64,000 nucleotides of DNA from Cellulomonas timonensis (lineage in GTDB: Bacteria; Actinomycetota; Actinomycetes; Actinomycetales; Cellulomonadaceae): positions 496,001-560,000 of the forward strand of contig NZ_FCOT01000013.1 in NCBI RefSeq assembly GCF_900046455.1, given 5' to 3'. Made by a program: the position numbers and the translations under genes. Shown here in pieces: positions 44,292-59,401 of this stretch (position 1 is its first letter; each line of letters starts with the position of its first letter). The notes beneath the pieces were generated by a model. The model worked only from the letters and a program-made list of their open reading frames with translations. It ran no database searches and was not told where the DNA came from.

Positions 44292-45005
44292 ATGACGACG
44301 ACGACCGACGTGGCGGTGTGGCCCCTCGCCGGGCTGCGGGTGGCGCAGGGCGGCCTCGAGTTGAGGTACCTCTCCGACGACCTGCTGCACCGGCTCGCCG
44401 CCGTCGCCGCGGGCGGTGTGCATGAGCCCGACGCGATGCCGTTCTCGAAGCCGTGGAGCCGGGGCACGCCCGAGGAGGTGGCCCGCAGGGTCCTCGTGTA
44501 CCAGTGGGGCCTGCGGGCTGCCGTCACCCCGGAGAAGTGGGCGATCGAGCTCGCCGTGGTCCTCGACGGGCAGGTCGTCGGAGTGCAAGGGCTGTACACC
44601 CAGGACTTCGCCGTGACCCGCGAGGTCACCACCGGCTCATGGCTCGGGCTGCCGTACCAGGGCCGGGGGACGGGCACCCGGATGCGCGCGTTGATCCTGC
44701 ACCTCGCCTTCGAGGGCTTCGGCGCCCGTGTGGCCAGGACGGACGCGTTCGCGGACAACCCCGCGTCCAACCGGGTCACCCGCAAGCTCGGGTATGCGCC
44801 AGATGGCACCGAGGCCTTCGCGCGCGACGGGCGGGCGGCGGTGTCGAACCGCTACCGGCTGGACCGGGAGGACTGGGAGCGGCGAGGGGGCAGGTTGGAC
44901 CGCGTCGAGCTGCACGGCGTCGCCGACGCGCGCCGGTTCCTCGCTGTCGACGCTCCGGCGGATGACGGCGCGCCGTCGGCCGACGCGGCTACCCCAGGAT
45001 GTTGA
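44292..45005 (+). CDS. GNAT-family N-acetyltransferase
   Basis: A 237-residue protein resembling the RimJ/RimL-type acetyltransferases (Acetyltransf_3 group). The acetyl-CoA site is seen in GSWLGLPYQGRGTGTRM, followed by ARTDAFADNPASNRVTRKLG, where the Asn-Pro-Ala-Ser-Asn segment is typical. The N-terminal part has RYLSDDLLHRLA. The substrate is unknown. The start codon lies directly after a strong hairpin without a clear Shine-Dalgarno sequence. The last 17 bases overlap the convergent membrane-protein gene. Confidence 0.85.
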   Translation: MTTTTDVAVWPLAGLRVAQGGLELRYLSDDLLHRLAAVAAGGVHEPDAMPFSKPWSRGTPEEVARRVLVYQWGLRAAVTPEKWAIELAVVLDGQVVGVQGLYTQDFAVTREVTTGSWLGLPYQGRGTGTRMRALILHLAFEGFGARVARTDAFADNPASNRVTRKLGYAPDGTEAFARDGRAAVSNRYRLDREDWERRGGRLDRVELHGVADARRFLAVDAPADDGAPSADAATPGC

Positions 45006-45687
45006 CGGCCCGCGCGACGACCAACGCGACAGTCACCAGCGAGATCGCCGACTGCAGCAGCATGATCAGCTTCGCCCAACGCGTCAGCGGCAGCGTGTCC
45101 GCGGGGCCCCACGTCGCGGCGTTCGTGGACGACAGGTACAGGTAGTCCGCGAACCTCGGCTCCCAGTGCGGGTTGGCGATGTGCGGCGTGGCCATCTGCG
45201 GGAAGAGGAAGTCAGGGAACTGCCGGTCCCCGGACGCGCGCATGGCGGGGCCGCCGCGGTCCAGCTCCCAGTACCAGAGCGCGAACACCAGGATGTTGGT
45301 CAGGAACACCGACGCGCCCGCCCACAGCAGCCCGCCGCCGGTCTGCCCGAGGCCGCCGGTCACGAGCAGGTCGACCAGTTGCGCGGCGGCGACGCCGTTC
45401 CCCAGGCTGACCAGTGCGATCAGGATGAGGCCCGCGATCCGCAGCGGCCCCGACGCCCGGACGATGTGCCGGGGGTTCAGCACGAGCAGCACCATGAGCA
45501 GCAGGGCCTCGACGGCTGGCAGCAGGTAGCGCGGCTGGGGCGTCAGGTCGTCCGGGAGCGACACCTGGAGCGCGATGGCGACGCCGATCGCGACCAGCAC
45601 CGGCCAGCGGACCTCGCCCCGGGTCCGGCGCCGCCATGCGGGCACGACGGGCTGCGGGGGTGGCGGGTCCGGCGGCGTGGCGCCCAT
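44989..45687 (-). CDS. Integral membrane protein with four to six helices, unknown function
   Basis: A 232-residue protein. After a Pro-rich N-terminus it has hydrophobic segments at about 29-43, 52-68, 78-95 and 113-132, then a soluble loop containing HIANPHWEPRFADYLYLSSTN, and a last segment at about 203-228. The pattern resembles small DUF1345-like or ion-channel-type membrane proteins (FADYLYLS-T-AATWG looks like a pore-loop region), but I cannot assign a family with certainty. ATG 45687 has GAGGGG before it. Confidence 0.7.
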   Translation of the reverse strand: MGATPPDPPPPQPVVPAWRRRTRGEVRWPVLVAIGVAIALQVSLPDDLTPQPRYLLPAVEALLLMVLLVLNPRHIVRASGPLRIAGLILIALVSLGNGVAAAQLVDLLVTGGLGQTGGGLLWAGASVFLTNILVFALWYWELDRGGPAMRASGDRQFPDFLFPQMATPHIANPHWEPRFADYLYLSSTNAATWGPADTLPLTRWAKLIMLLQSAISLVTVALVVARAVNILG

Positions 45688-45780
45688 GCTCGCCCCTCCC
45701 TCGCGGCCGCATGGCGATGACGACACGCCCACGATGCCAGCGTGGCGCGCCGCCCGCCTGGGCGGTCGGGTGCGGTCGGG

Positions 45781-46485
45781 TCACCAGCGGCGCGCGCGCC
45801 ACTCCTCGAGGTGCGGACGCTCGGCGCCGAGCGTCGTGTCGCGTCCGTGCCCCGGGTAGACCCAGGTCTCGTCGGGCAGGGTGTCGAACACGCGCCGTTG
45901 GAGGTCGTCCATCAGGCTGTCGAAGTCGTCGCCGTCCGAGGTGCGCCCCGGTCCTCCGGGGAACAGCGAGTCGCCGGTGAACAGGTGGGTGCGCCCCGGC
46001 ACGGCGTCTGCGGCCTCGGCTCCGGCCGGCTCCCGGTAGGCGAGGGCGATCGACCCCGGGGTGTGGCCGCGCAGCGCGATCACGTCGAGCACGAGGTCGC
46101 CCAGCGGCACGGTGGCGCCGTGATGTAGGCGGCCCTCCACGTGGACATCCGCCGCCTCGGCGATCGCATGCGCGTCGTCGGCCCCGGCGAGCGCGCGGGC
46201 GCCGGTGACGGCGATGATCGAGGTGAGCGCACCGAGGTGGTCGCCGTGCCGATGCGTGGTCACGACCCCGTCGAGCCGCGCCTGGGGCGACCCCTCCCGG
46301 ATGAGCTCGAGCAGGCGGTCGGCGTCCGCCGCCGCGTCCACGAGGAGCTGGGCGCCCGTGCGGCGACAGGTGAGCAGGTAGGCGTTGTTGTCCATCGGCC
46401 CCACCGAGGCCTTGCGGATCGTCAGGGCGTCGAGCTCGCGGACGTCGGCCGGGCCGCCGGGGGAGGCCTCTCCGGTGTAGGCCAT
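45781..46485 (-). CDS. MBL-fold metallo-hydrolase (glyoxalase II-like)
   Basis: A 234-residue metallo-beta-lactamase-fold hydrolase. The metal site HRHGDH (His78, His80, Asp82, His83) is intact, a further ligand histidine is in RGHTPGS, and the late region FTGDSLFPGGPGR and YPGHGRDT carry the remaining ligands. The segment resembles hydroxyacylglutathione hydrolase-like proteins that often act on other thioesters in actinobacteria. Of two adjacent ATGs I chose the second, seven bases from GGAGG. It follows the GH15 gene by two bases, so the two are co-transcribed. Confidence 0.9.
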   Translation of the reverse strand: MAYTGEASPGGPADVRELDALTIRKASVGPMDNNAYLLTCRRTGAQLLVDAAADADRLLELIREGSPQARLDGVVTTHRHGDHLGALTSIIAVTGARALAGADDAHAIAEAADVHVEGRLHHGATVPLGDLVLDVIALRGHTPGSIALAYREPAGAEAADAVPGRTHLFTGDSLFPGGPGRTSDGDDFDSLMDDLQRRVFDTLPDETWVYPGHGRDTTLGAERPHLEEWRARRW

Positions 46486-46487
46486 GG

Positions 46488-48344
46488 TCATTCCTCCAGC
46501 AAGGGTCGGTCGGCGCGCGGGGCCGCGGGGGACGGCCGTCGCGCGGCGCGGCGGGCGAGGGCCCGGTCGTGGCTGTGGACGGCCTGCACCAGTGCGAGGT
46601 GCGAGAGCGCCTGGGGGAAGTTGCCGACCATCCGCCCGCCCACCGGGTCGTACTGCTCCGCGAAGAGTCCCACATCGTTGCCGAGCCCGATGAGGCGGTC
46701 TAGGAGCTCGCCGGCCTCGTCGACCTCGTCGCCGCGCGCCAGGGCGTCCACGAGCCAGAACGAGCACGCGAGGAACGGGTGCTCGTCGCCGCGCATGCCG
46801 TCGTCCGTGGCGTCGGCGCGGTACCGCAGCACGAGGCCGGGGGCGACCTCCAGCTCCTCGCGGATCGCGGCGACAGTGCCCCGCATCCGGGGGTCGTCCG
46901 GTGGCAGGAACCCCACCTGCAGCATCTGCAGCAGCGCGGCGTCGGTGTGCGCCGAGCCGTAATGCTGCGTGAACGTGTTGCGTCGGGCGTCGAAGCCGTG
47001 CGTCAGCACGTCCAGGCGGATCGCGGCGCGCTCCGCCCGCCACCGCTCCAGAGGGCCGGGCAGCCGATGCTGCTCGACGGCACGGACAGCGCGGTCGAGC
47101 GCGGCCCACGCCATCACCTTCGAGTGCGTGAAGTGCTGCGGCTGCCCGCGCACCTCCCAGATGCCGTGGTCCGGCTCCCGCCAATGCCCGATGAGCTCGG
47201 CGACGAGGTGCTGCTGCATCGACCAGGAGTCGGTCGACTCGTGCAGGCCTGCCGCGCGGGCCGACTCGAGCGCGACCATGACACCGCCGAGCACGTCGTT
47301 CTGCACCTGCCCGACGGCGGCGTTCCCGATGCGCACCGGCCGGGAGGCCGCATACCCGGCCAGGTGCTCCAGGATCGTCTCGGGCAGGTCCCGTCGCCCG
47401 TCCGAGCCGTACATGATCTGCAGGTCGGCGGGGTCTCCGGCCACCGCGCGCAGCAGCCAGTCCCGCCAGGCGGTGGCCTCGGCGTGGTACCCGTAGCCGA
47501 GCAGCGCGTCGAGGGTCATCGCGGCGTCGCGCAGCCAGCAGTACCTGTAGTCCCAGTTCCGCTCCCCGCCGAAGGCCTCCGGCAGCGAGGTGGTGGGCGC
47601 CGCGACGATCCCGCCGGTCTCCTCGTCGGTGAGCATCCGCAGGATGAGCAGCGACCGGACGACGGCGGCCCGGTGCGTGCCCTGGTACTCGCAGAGCCGT
47701 GCCCATCGCACCCAGCGCTGCCGGGTCTCGGCAAGCCGGTCGATGACCGACAACCGGCGTGGCGCGCGTCGCCAGGAGTTGGTCCAGGTCGCGGCAAGCT
47801 CCACGACCTCGCCCTCGGCGAGGTCGAACGCGTCGACGTGCGCCCGCCCGGCGCCATGCGGCAGGCGAGTGCCGCGCAGCATCAGCGAGTCAGGGCCGGC
47901 GATCGCCCGGATGGTGTCGTGGCCCTCGCGGTCCTCGACGTGGTGCACCCACGGCAGGATGGTGCCGTAGCCGAACCGCACGACCCACTCATGCCGCACC
48001 GACACTGTCCCCGACAGGCACTCGATGCGGCGCACGAGGTCGGCGCGCTCGTCGCCCAGCGGCATCGCCTCGGTGACCAGCGCGGTGCCCGTCGGGGAGG
48101 TGTAGGTGGTCTGCAGCACGAACGACTCGCCGAGGTAGGCCCGCCGCACGTCGGTGGCGTCAGGCACGGTGAGCAGCCACCGCCCCTGGGACGGGCCGCC
48201 CAACAGCGCGGCGAAGCAGGCGGGGGAGTCGAAGCGGGGGAAGCAGAGCCAGTCGACCGAGCCGCCCCGGGAGACGAGGGCCGCCGTGCGGCCATCCCCG
48301 AGCACGGCGTACTCGCCGATCGGCACCGTCCGCGATCGCGCCAT
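46488..48344 (-). CDS. Glycoside hydrolase family 15 protein (glucoamylase/trehalase-like)
   Basis: A 618-residue protein with the N-terminal beta-sandwich ([32 protein letters not shown]) and the (alpha/alpha)6 catalytic barrel of GH15. The conserved [15 protein letters not shown] motif and the late [13 protein letters not shown] motif of the active-site region are present. In mycobacteria a close relative is a trehalase, so trehalose or maltodextrin breakdown are both possible. The C-terminal tail is Arg/Ala-rich. It is divergent from uvrA with 92 bases between, in which an SOS box lies. Confidence 0.9.
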   Translation of the reverse strand: MARSRTVPIGEYAVLGDGRTAALVSRGGSVDWLCFPRFDSPACFAALLGGPSQGRWLLTVPDATDVRRAYLGESFVLQTTYTSPTGTALVTEAMPLGDERADLVRRIECLSGTVSVRHEWVVRFGYGTILPWVHHVEDREGHDTIRAIAGPDSLMLRGTRLPHGAGRAHVDAFDLAEGEVVELAATWTNSWRRAPRRLSVIDRLAETRQRWVRWARLCEYQGTHRAAVVRSLLILRMLTDEETGGIVAAPTTSLPEAFGGERNWDYRYCWLRDAAMTLDALLGYGYHAEATAWRDWLLRAVAGDPADLQIMYGSDGRRDLPETILEHLAGYAASRPVRIGNAAVGQVQNDVLGGVMVALESARAAGLHESTDSWSMQQHLVAELIGHWREPDHGIWEVRGQPQHFTHSKVMAWAALDRAVRAVEQHRLPGPLERWRAERAAIRLDVLTHGFDARRNTFTQHYGSAHTDAALLQMLQVGFLPPDDPRMRGTVAAIREELEVAPGLVLRYRADATDDGMRGDEHPFLACSFWLVDALARGDEVDEAGELLDRLIGLGNDVGLFAEQYDPVGGRMVGNFPQALSHLALVQAVHSHDRALARRAARRPSPAAPRADRPLLEE

Positions 48345-48392
48345 GGCTCCATCATCGTCCGCCGGAGGCGCCAGTGAGATCTGCGCCACAGT

Positions 48393-48408
48393 TCGAACAC
48401 CTGTGCGA
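48393..48408. promoter_or_regulatory. SOS (LexA) box between the GH15 gene and uvrA
   Basis: TCGAACacctGTGCGA differs by one base from the actinobacterial/Gram-positive LexA consensus TCGAACN4GTTCGA. It lies just upstream of the uvrA -10 element. Confidence 0.75.
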
Positions 48409-48424
48409 TGTCAGTCGATCGACT

Positions 48425-48430
48425 TACCAT
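48425..48430 (+). promoter_or_regulatory. -10 hexamer TACCAT, probable leaderless start of uvrA
   Basis: TACCAT ends six bases before the uvrA GTG at 48437. The SOS box sits immediately upstream, so LexA would block polymerase. Confidence 0.5.
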
Positions 48431-48436
48431 GTCCGG

Positions 48437-51289
<2,853 letters not shown>

Positions 51290-51298
<9 letters not shown>

Positions 51299-51331
51299 CC
51301 TCGTGTGACGGCGGGTCGCGGCTCAGGCGCT
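51290..51331. terminator. Inverted repeat over the convergent uvrA and osmC stops
   Basis: AGCGCCTGA (51290-51298, ending in the uvrA stop) pairs with TCAGGCGCT (51323-51331, starting with the osmC stop). The loop is 24 bases. Possible weak bidirectional terminator. Confidence 0.4.
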
Positions 51332-51850
51332 CGGGGCCGCGACCACCGGCGTCGGCTCCGTGCGCGGGGTGCACGGCTCGCACCGCACCGGGAAGTTCAC
51401 GGAGCGGGCGATGAAGCAGTGCTCATGAGCGCGCACATGCAGGGCGCCTAGCCGGGCGTCGTCGACAGCGCCGCCGTCCTCGACGCGGCTCCCGGCGGCG
51501 ACGGTCACGGACGGGCGCAGCACCACCTCGGTGAACTGGCCGTGCCCCGCCGCCTCGACGCGCATCGTGCCGTGCGCGCGGTCGGTGTAGCCCGTGACCA
51601 CCACGCCGTCCGTGGCGGCCAAGTGCAGGAACCACAGCATGTGGCACTGGGCCAGCGCCGCGACGAGCAGCTCCTCGGGGCTATAGCGGGCCGGGTCGCC
51701 GCGGAAGGCGGGGTCGGCCGACCCCGGCAGCGGGGGCTTGGCCCCGATGCGCACGTCGTGGTCACGGCTGTAGGACGTGTAGCCGGTGGTGCCGGAGGCG
51801 CCGGCGCCCGTCCAGACGACGTCGGCTGAATAGGTGTGCAGCAGGCCCAT
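51323..51850 (-). CDS. OsmC-family peroxiredoxin-like protein
   Basis: A 175-residue OsmC/Ohr-type protein. The two redox cysteines are Cys69 (LAQCHML) and Cys145 (EHCFIARS), with the preceding [13 protein letters not shown] motif. OsmC proteins reduce organic hydroperoxides. The sequence has the longer loop typical of the actinobacterial OsmC branch rather than Ohr. It is divergent from uvrC with 72 bases between the starts and convergent with uvrA. Confidence 0.9.
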   Translation of the reverse strand: MGLLHTYSADVVWTGAGASGTTGYTSYSRDHDVRIGAKPPLPGSADPAFRGDPARYSPEELLVAALAQCHMLWFLHLAATDGVVVTGYTDRAHGTMRVEAAGHGQFTEVVLRPSVTVAAGSRVEDGGAVDDARLGALHVRAHEHCFIARSVNFPVRCEPCTPRTEPTPVVAAPSA

Positions 51851-51910
51851 CGCGCCACGCTACCGGCGCGGGGCGCCGGGCGGGCCGCGTTCGGGGTCAG
51901 GGGCGCGAAC

Positions 51911-51916
51911 TACGCT
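51911..51916 (+). promoter_or_regulatory. -10 hexamer TACGCT, probable leaderless start of uvrC
   Basis: TACGCT ends six bases before the uvrC ATG at 51923. Confidence 0.45.
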
Positions 51917-51922
51917 CGTCAC

Positions 51923-53920
51923 ATGGCCGATCCCGCGACCTACCGCCCCTCACCCGGTGAGATCCCCGACTCCCCGGGCGTGTACCGCTTCCGCGACGAG
52001 CACGGGCGCGTCATCTACGTCGGCAAGGCGAAGAGCCTGCGCTCCCGGCTCAACAGCTACTTCCAGGACGTCGCGGGCCTGCACCAGCGCACCCAGCAGA
52101 TGGTCACCACTGCCGCGTCGGTGCAGTGGACGGTGGTGGGCACCGAGGTCGAGGCGCTGGCGCTGGAGTACTCCTGGATCAAGGAGTTCGACCCGCGCTT
52201 CAACATCAAGTACCGGGACGACAAGTCCTACCCGTACCTGGCCGTGACCATGTCGGAGGAGTTCCCGCGCGTGCAGGTCATGCGCGGCGCGAAGCGCCCC
52301 GGCACGCGCTACTTCGGCCCGTACGGCCACGCCTGGGCGATCCGCGAGACCGTCGACCTGCTGCTCCGCGTCTTCCCGGTGCGCACCTGCTCGGCGGGGG
52401 TGTTCAAGCGCGCGCACCAGCAGGGCCGGCCCTGCCTGCTCGGCTACATCGACAAGTGCTCGGCGCCATGCGTCGGCCGCATCTCCCCGGACGACCACAA
52501 GGCGCTCGCCCAGGACTTCTGCGATTTCATGGCGGGGGACACCGCGAAGTTCACGCGCCGGCTGACCGCGCGCATGAAGGAGGCCGCCGCCGACCTGGAC
52601 TTCGAGCGCGCCGCCCGGCTGCGCGACGACATCGCCGCCCTCGAGCGGGCGACGGAGCGCAACGCGGTGGTGCTCCCCGACGGGACGGACGCCGACATCT
52701 TCGCGCTCGTCGGCGACGAGCTCGAGGCCGCCGTCCAGGTCTTCCACGTGCGCGACGGGCGCATCCGGGGCCAGCGCGGCTGGGTGGTGGAGAAGGTCGA
52801 GGACGCCACCGACGCGGACCTGGTGGAGCACCTGCTGCAGCAGGTGTACGGCGGCGAGGACGAGGCTGCCCGCCTCGAGGGCGAGCGGCGCGGCGACACG
52901 CGGGCGGTGCCCCGCGAGGTGCTGGTCCCGGTGCTGCCGCCGGACGTCGAGCAGGTGCAGGCCTGGCTGACCGGGCTGCGCGGCAGCAGGGTCGAGGTCC
53001 GGGTGCCGCAGCGCGGTGACAAGAAGGACCTCGCCGAGACGGTGCGCCGCAACGCCGAGCACGCCCTCGCGCTGCACCGCACGCGGCGGGCCGGGGACCT
53101 CACGACCCGCAGCCAGGCCTTGCGCGAGATCCAGGAGGCGCTCGAGCTGCCCACCGCCCCACTGCGGATCGAGTGCTACGACGTGTCGCACAACCAGGGC
53201 ACCTTCCAGTCCGCCTCCATGGTCGTGTTCGAGGACGGCCTGGCGCGCAAGAGCGAGTACCGGCATTTCTCGGTGCGGGGCGCGGAGGGCCAGGGCGCGC
53301 GGGACGACACCGAGGCGATGCACGAGGTCATCACGCGCCGGTTCCGCCGCTACCTGGCCGAGCGCACAGCGTCGGGCGACCTGGAGATGGGCGCGGACGA
53401 GGACGACGCTCCGCGCTCCGGGCCGATCGACGAGACGACCGGCAAGCCGGTGAGGTTCGCGTACCCGCCGAACCTCGTGGTCGTCGACGGCGGGCCGCCC
53501 CAGGTGGCGGCGGCCGCGGCCGCGCTGGCGGAGCTGGGCATCGACGATGTGGCGCTGTGCGGGCTCGCCAAGCGCCTCGAGGAGGTGTGGCTCCCGGGCG
53601 AGGAGTACCCGGTCATCCTGCAGCGCAGCTCGGAGGGCCTGTACCTGCTGCAGCGGGTCCGTGACGAGGCGCACCGGTTCGCGATCACGGCCCACCGCAA
53701 GCGGCGGAGCAAGGGCATGACAGTGTCCGCGCTCGACTCGGTGCCCGGCCTCGGCCCGGCGCGCTCGGCCGCGCTGCTCAAGCACTTCGGATCGCTCAAG
53801 CGGCTGCGCGCCGCCTCGGCGGAGGAGATCGCGTCGGTGCCCGGCATGGGGGAGCGGACGGCCGCCGCTGTGGTCGCGGCGCTCGCCACGCCCTCGCCCG
53901 CGGAAGCCACGCTCTCCTGA
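51923..53920 (+). CDS. uvrC: Excinuclease ABC subunit C
   Basis: A 665-residue dual-incision nuclease. The N-terminal GIY-YIG domain is seen in [19 protein letters not shown], the UVR motif in [14 protein letters not shown], the RNase H-like endonuclease region in [11 protein letters not shown] and [12 protein letters not shown], and tandem helix-hairpin-helix motifs at the end ([25 protein letters not shown]). ATG 51923 gives the family length. It is followed after 22 bases by rapZ, so it probably heads the uvrC-rapZ-yvcK-whiA unit. Confidence 0.97.
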   Translation: MADPATYRPSPGEIPDSPGVYRFRDEHGRVIYVGKAKSLRSRLNSYFQDVAGLHQRTQQMVTTAASVQWTVVGTEVEALALEYSWIKEFDPRFNIKYRDDKSYPYLAVTMSEEFPRVQVMRGAKRPGTRYFGPYGHAWAIRETVDLLLRVFPVRTCSAGVFKRAHQQGRPCLLGYIDKCSAPCVGRISPDDHKALAQDFCDFMAGDTAKFTRRLTARMKEAAADLDFERAARLRDDIAALERATERNAVVLPDGTDADIFALVGDELEAAVQVFHVRDGRIRGQRGWVVEKVEDATDADLVEHLLQQVYGGEDEAARLEGERRGDTRAVPREVLVPVLPPDVEQVQAWLTGLRGSRVEVRVPQRGDKKDLAETVRRNAEHALALHRTRRAGDLTTRSQALREIQEALELPTAPLRIECYDVSHNQGTFQSASMVVFEDGLARKSEYRHFSVRGAEGQGARDDTEAMHEVITRRFRRYLAERTASGDLEMGADEDDAPRSGPIDETTGKPVRFAYPPNLVVVDGGPPQVAAAAAALAELGIDDVALCGLAKRLEEVWLPGEEYPVILQRSSEGLYLLQRVRDEAHRFAITAHRKRRSKGMTVSALDSVPGLGPARSAALLKHFGSLKRLRAASAEEIASVPGMGERTAAAVVAALATPSPAEATLS

Positions 53921-53942
53921 GCCCGCCTGGCATGCTGGGGCC

Positions 53943-54887
53943 ATGTCAGACGAGCCGTCCCCCATCACGGTGCCAGCCGGCATCCCCGCTCTCGAGGCAG
54001 CAGCCGAGGCCCCTCGACTGGAGACCCCTGAGGTCCTGATCATCACCGGCATGTCCGGCGCCGGTCGCACCCGCGCCGCCGCCGTGCTCGAAGACCTCGA
54101 CTGGTACGTCGTGGACAACCTGCCCGCCCAGATGCTCACGCACCTGGTCGGGCTGATGACCCACGGCGCCGGCGGCGGCCTGCGGCAGCGGCTCGCCGCC
54201 GTCGTGGACGTGCGCGGGCGCGAGTTCTTCGCCGACCTCGAGCAGGTGCTGTCCGGGCTCGGCGAGTCGGGCATCGAGTACCGTGTGCTGTTCCTGGACG
54301 CCTCCGACGAGGTGCTGGTCCGCCGGTACGAGCAGGTGCGCCGCCCGCACCCGTTGCAGGGCGACGGCCGCATCCTGGACGGCATCGGGGCGGAGCGCGC
54401 GATGCTGCGCAGCACCCGCGAGCGGGCCGACATGCTCATCGACACTTCGGACCTCAACGTCCACGACCTGGCCCGCGAGGTCCGGGCGGCGGTGGCGGGC
54501 GGCAGCTCGGACGCCCTGCGCGTCAACGTGGTCTCGTTCGGCTTCAAGTACGGCCTCCCGCTCGACGCCGACCACGTCGTCGACGTCCGGTTCCTGGCCA
54601 ACCCGTACTGGATCACCGAGCTGCGCCACCTGTCGGGGCGCGACGCCCCGGTGCGCGACTACGTGCTCGGCCTCCCGGGCGCGCAGACGTTCGTCGAGCG
54701 CTACGTGGACGCCCTGGAGCCCGCGCTCGCCGGGTACGTGCAGGAGGAGAAGCGGTACCTGACGATCGCCGTCGGGTGCACGGGCGGCAAGCACCGCTCG
54801 GTGGCGATCAGCGAGGCGATCGCGGCGCGGCTGCGTGATCGAGGAGCCCGCGTGACGGTCTCGGCGCGGGACCTCGGCAAGGAATGA
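53943..54887 (+). CDS. rapZ: RapZ/YvcJ-family nucleotide-binding protein
   Basis: A 314-residue P-loop protein. Walker A is GMSGAGRT at 36-43, with arginine in place of the usual lysine, as is frequent in actinobacterial members. The segment WYVVDNLPAQM and the C-terminal GCTGGKHRSV motif are diagnostic. In E. coli RapZ directs RNase E to the sRNA GlmZ; in actinobacteria the role is open. It overlaps yvcK by four bases, and the rapZ-yvcK-whiA order is widely conserved in Gram-positive bacteria. Confidence 0.94.
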   Translation: MSDEPSPITVPAGIPALEAAAEAPRLETPEVLIITGMSGAGRTRAAAVLEDLDWYVVDNLPAQMLTHLVGLMTHGAGGGLRQRLAAVVDVRGREFFADLEQVLSGLGESGIEYRVLFLDASDEVLVRRYEQVRRPHPLQGDGRILDGIGAERAMLRSTRERADMLIDTSDLNVHDLAREVRAAVAGGSSDALRVNVVSFGFKYGLPLDADHVVDVRFLANPYWITELRHLSGRDAPVRDYVLGLPGAQTFVERYVDALEPALAGYVQEEKRYLTIAVGCTGGKHRSVAISEAIAARLRDRGARVTVSARDLGKE

Positions 54888-55864
54888 GCGCGCTCGCCGG
54901 CGGCGCCCCCGCGTTCGTCGCCCTCGGCGGGGGTCATGGCCTGTCCGCGACGCTCTCGGCGTTGCGGCTCATGTCGGATCAGCTCACGGCGGTGGTGACC
55001 GTCGCGGACGACGGGGGCTCGTCCGGGCGGTTGCGCGACGAGCTGGGCGTGCTGCCGCCCGGCGACCTGCGGATGGCCCTGGCGGCGCTGTGCGACGACT
55101 CCGAGTGGGGCAGGACGTGGCGGGACGTGCTGCAGCACCGCTTCTCCTCGTCGGGGGACCTCGACCGCCACGCGGTCGGCAACCTGCTGATCGTGGCGCT
55201 GTGGGAGCTGCTGGGGGACACCGTCGAGGGGCTCGACTGGGTGGCCAAGCTGCTCGGGGCCCGCGGCCGGGTGCTGCCCATGGCCGCGGTGCCGCTGGAG
55301 ATCGAGGCGGATGTCGACCGGGGCGACGGCGTGACGTGCGTGGTCCGCGGGCAGAGCGCGGTGGCGGTGGTGGGCGAGCGCATCACCCAGCTCCGCCTGG
55401 TGCCCGAGGCGCCCCCGGCCTGCCCTGAGGCGGTCGCCGCCGTCGAGGCCGCGGACTGGGTGGTGCTCGGGCCCGGGTCGTGGTTCACCTCGGTGCTGCC
55501 GCATCTGCTGGTCCCCGACCTGGCCGCCGCGCTGCACCGCACCACCGCCCGGCGGGTCGTGGTCCTCAACCTCGAGCCGGACGCCGGCGAGACCGACGGC
55601 ATGCGCGCCGAGGACCACATCGACGTGCTCCGCCAGCACGCTCCCGACCTCCGCGTCGACGCCGTGGTGGCCGATCCGGGGGCCGTGGAGGATGTGTCGG
55701 TGCTGGTCGAGCGGACCCGCGCGATCGGCGCCCGGTTGCTGCTCCGACAGGTCGGAAGCAGCGATGGATCCGCGCGTCATGACCCGTTGCGCCTGGCTGC
55801 GGCGCTGCGCGACGTGGTGGACGGGTTTCTCGGAGACGTGGGGACGCGTACTGCGGACGCGTAG
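54884..55864 (+). CDS. yvcK: YvcK/CofD-like UDP-sugar-binding protein
   Basis: A 326-residue protein of the CofD-like superfamily. The nucleotide-binding start [31 protein letters not shown] and DLRMALAAL are family signatures. Members bind UDP-GlcNAc and affect carbon flow, cell shape and wall synthesis. ATG 54884 overlaps the rapZ stop. Transcription continues into whiA after 19 bases. Confidence 0.94.
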   Translation: MSALAGGAPAFVALGGGHGLSATLSALRLMSDQLTAVVTVADDGGSSGRLRDELGVLPPGDLRMALAALCDDSEWGRTWRDVLQHRFSSSGDLDRHAVGNLLIVALWELLGDTVEGLDWVAKLLGARGRVLPMAAVPLEIEADVDRGDGVTCVVRGQSAVAVVGERITQLRLVPEAPPACPEAVAAVEAADWVVLGPGSWFTSVLPHLLVPDLAAALHRTTARRVVVLNLEPDAGETDGMRAEDHIDVLRQHAPDLRVDAVVADPGAVEDVSVLVERTRAIGARLLLRQVGSSDGSARHDPLRLAAALRDVVDGFLGDVGTRTADA

Positions 55865-55883
55865 GAAATGGCAGGATGACGCC

Positions 55884-58069
<2,186 letters not shown>

Positions 58070-58198
58070 TCGTCGACCTGACGTAGCACGACCATGCGTC
58101 CGCGTGCGCGCCGCGGCCTTCGGGTCCGGGCGCGCACGCGGACGCTGTCATGTGTGGCGGGTCGCCCCGCGCGACCCCTGTGAGGAAATGAGAACGCC

Positions 58199-59398
58199 AT
58201 GAAGACCATCGAGGACCTCGGGGACCTGCGGGGCAAGACCGTTCTGGTCCGCTCCGACTTCAACGTGCCGCTCGACGGCACGACCATCACCGACGACGGG
58301 CGCATCCGCGCGGCGCTGCCGACGCTGACGACCCTGCTCGACAAGGGCGCGCGCGTCGTCGTCGCCGCGCACCTGGGCCGCCCCAAGGGCGCCCCGGACG
58401 CGAAGTACTCCCTGGCGCCTGTCGCGGCCCGCCTGAGCGAGCTGCTCGGCAAGCCCGTCGCCCTCGCCGAGGACACCGTCGGCGACTCCGCCAAGGCGAC
58501 TGTCGCGGCGCTGCAGGACGGCCAGATCGCCCTGCTCGAGAACATCCGCTTCGACGCGCGTGAGACCTCCAAGGTCGACGCCGAGCGCGAGTCGCTCGCC
58601 GAGGACCTCGCGGCGCTGGCCGACGCGTTCGTCTCCGACGGCTTCGGCGTGGTGCACCGCAAGCAGGCGTCGGTGTACGACGTCGCGAAGAAGCTGCCCA
58701 GCGCTGTGGGCCTGCTCGTCCTCAAGGAGGTCGAGTCCCTGAAGAAGGCGACCGAGAACCCGGAGCGCCCGTACGTCGTGGTGCTCGGCGGCTCGAAGGT
58801 CTCCGACAAGCTCGGCGTCATCGACAACCTCATCACCAAGGCCGACCGCATCCTCATCGGCGGCGGCATGGTCTTCACGTTCCTCGCCGCCAAGGGCTAC
58901 TCGGTGGGCGCCTCGCTGCTCGAGGCCGACCAGATCGAGACCGTCAAGGGCTACCTGGCCAAGGCCGAGGAGCGCGGCGTCGAGATCGTGCTGCCCACGG
59001 ACATCGTGGTGGCCGACGCGTTCGCTGCGGACTCCCCGCACGAGGACGTCGCCGCCGACGCGATCCCCGACGGCAAGATCGGCCTGGACATCGGCCCCGA
59101 CTCGCGCGACCTGTTCCGCTCGAAGATCCTCGACGCGAAGACCGTCGTGTGGAACGGCCCGGCGGGCGTGTTCGAGTTCGAGGCGTTCTCGAAGGGCACC
59201 CGCGCCGTCGCGCAGGCGCTCGTCGAGGCCGCGCAGAACGGTGCGTTCACCATCGTCGGCGGCGGCGACTCGGCTGCGGCCGTGCGCGTCCTGGGCTTCG
59301 ACGAGGCCGGCTTCGGCCACATCTCCACGGGTGGCGGCGCCAGCCTGGAGTTCCTCGAGGGCAAGTCCCTCCCCGGCATCGCAGTTCTGGAGGGCTGA
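58199..59398 (+). CDS. pgk: Phosphoglycerate kinase
   Basis: A 399-residue enzyme producing ATP from 1,3-bisphosphoglycerate. The signature [13 protein letters not shown], the AAHLGRPKG loop, [14 protein letters not shown] and the nucleotide-binding GGGDSAAAV near the C-terminus are present. ATG 58199 follows GAGGAAA. tpiA starts three bases after its stop, so they are co-transcribed. Confidence 0.97.
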   Translation: MKTIEDLGDLRGKTVLVRSDFNVPLDGTTITDDGRIRAALPTLTTLLDKGARVVVAAHLGRPKGAPDAKYSLAPVAARLSELLGKPVALAEDTVGDSAKATVAALQDGQIALLENIRFDARETSKVDAERESLAEDLAALADAFVSDGFGVVHRKQASVYDVAKKLPSAVGLLVLKEVESLKKATENPERPYVVVLGGSKVSDKLGVIDNLITKADRILIGGGMVFTFLAAKGYSVGASLLEADQIETVKGYLAKAEERGVEIVLPTDIVVADAFAADSPHEDVAADAIPDGKIGLDIGPDSRDLFRSKILDAKTVVWNGPAGVFEFEAFSKGTRAVAQALVEAAQNGAFTIVGGGDSAAAVRVLGFDEAGFGHISTGGGASLEFLEGKSLPGIAVLEG

Positions 59399-59401
59399 GC
59401 C

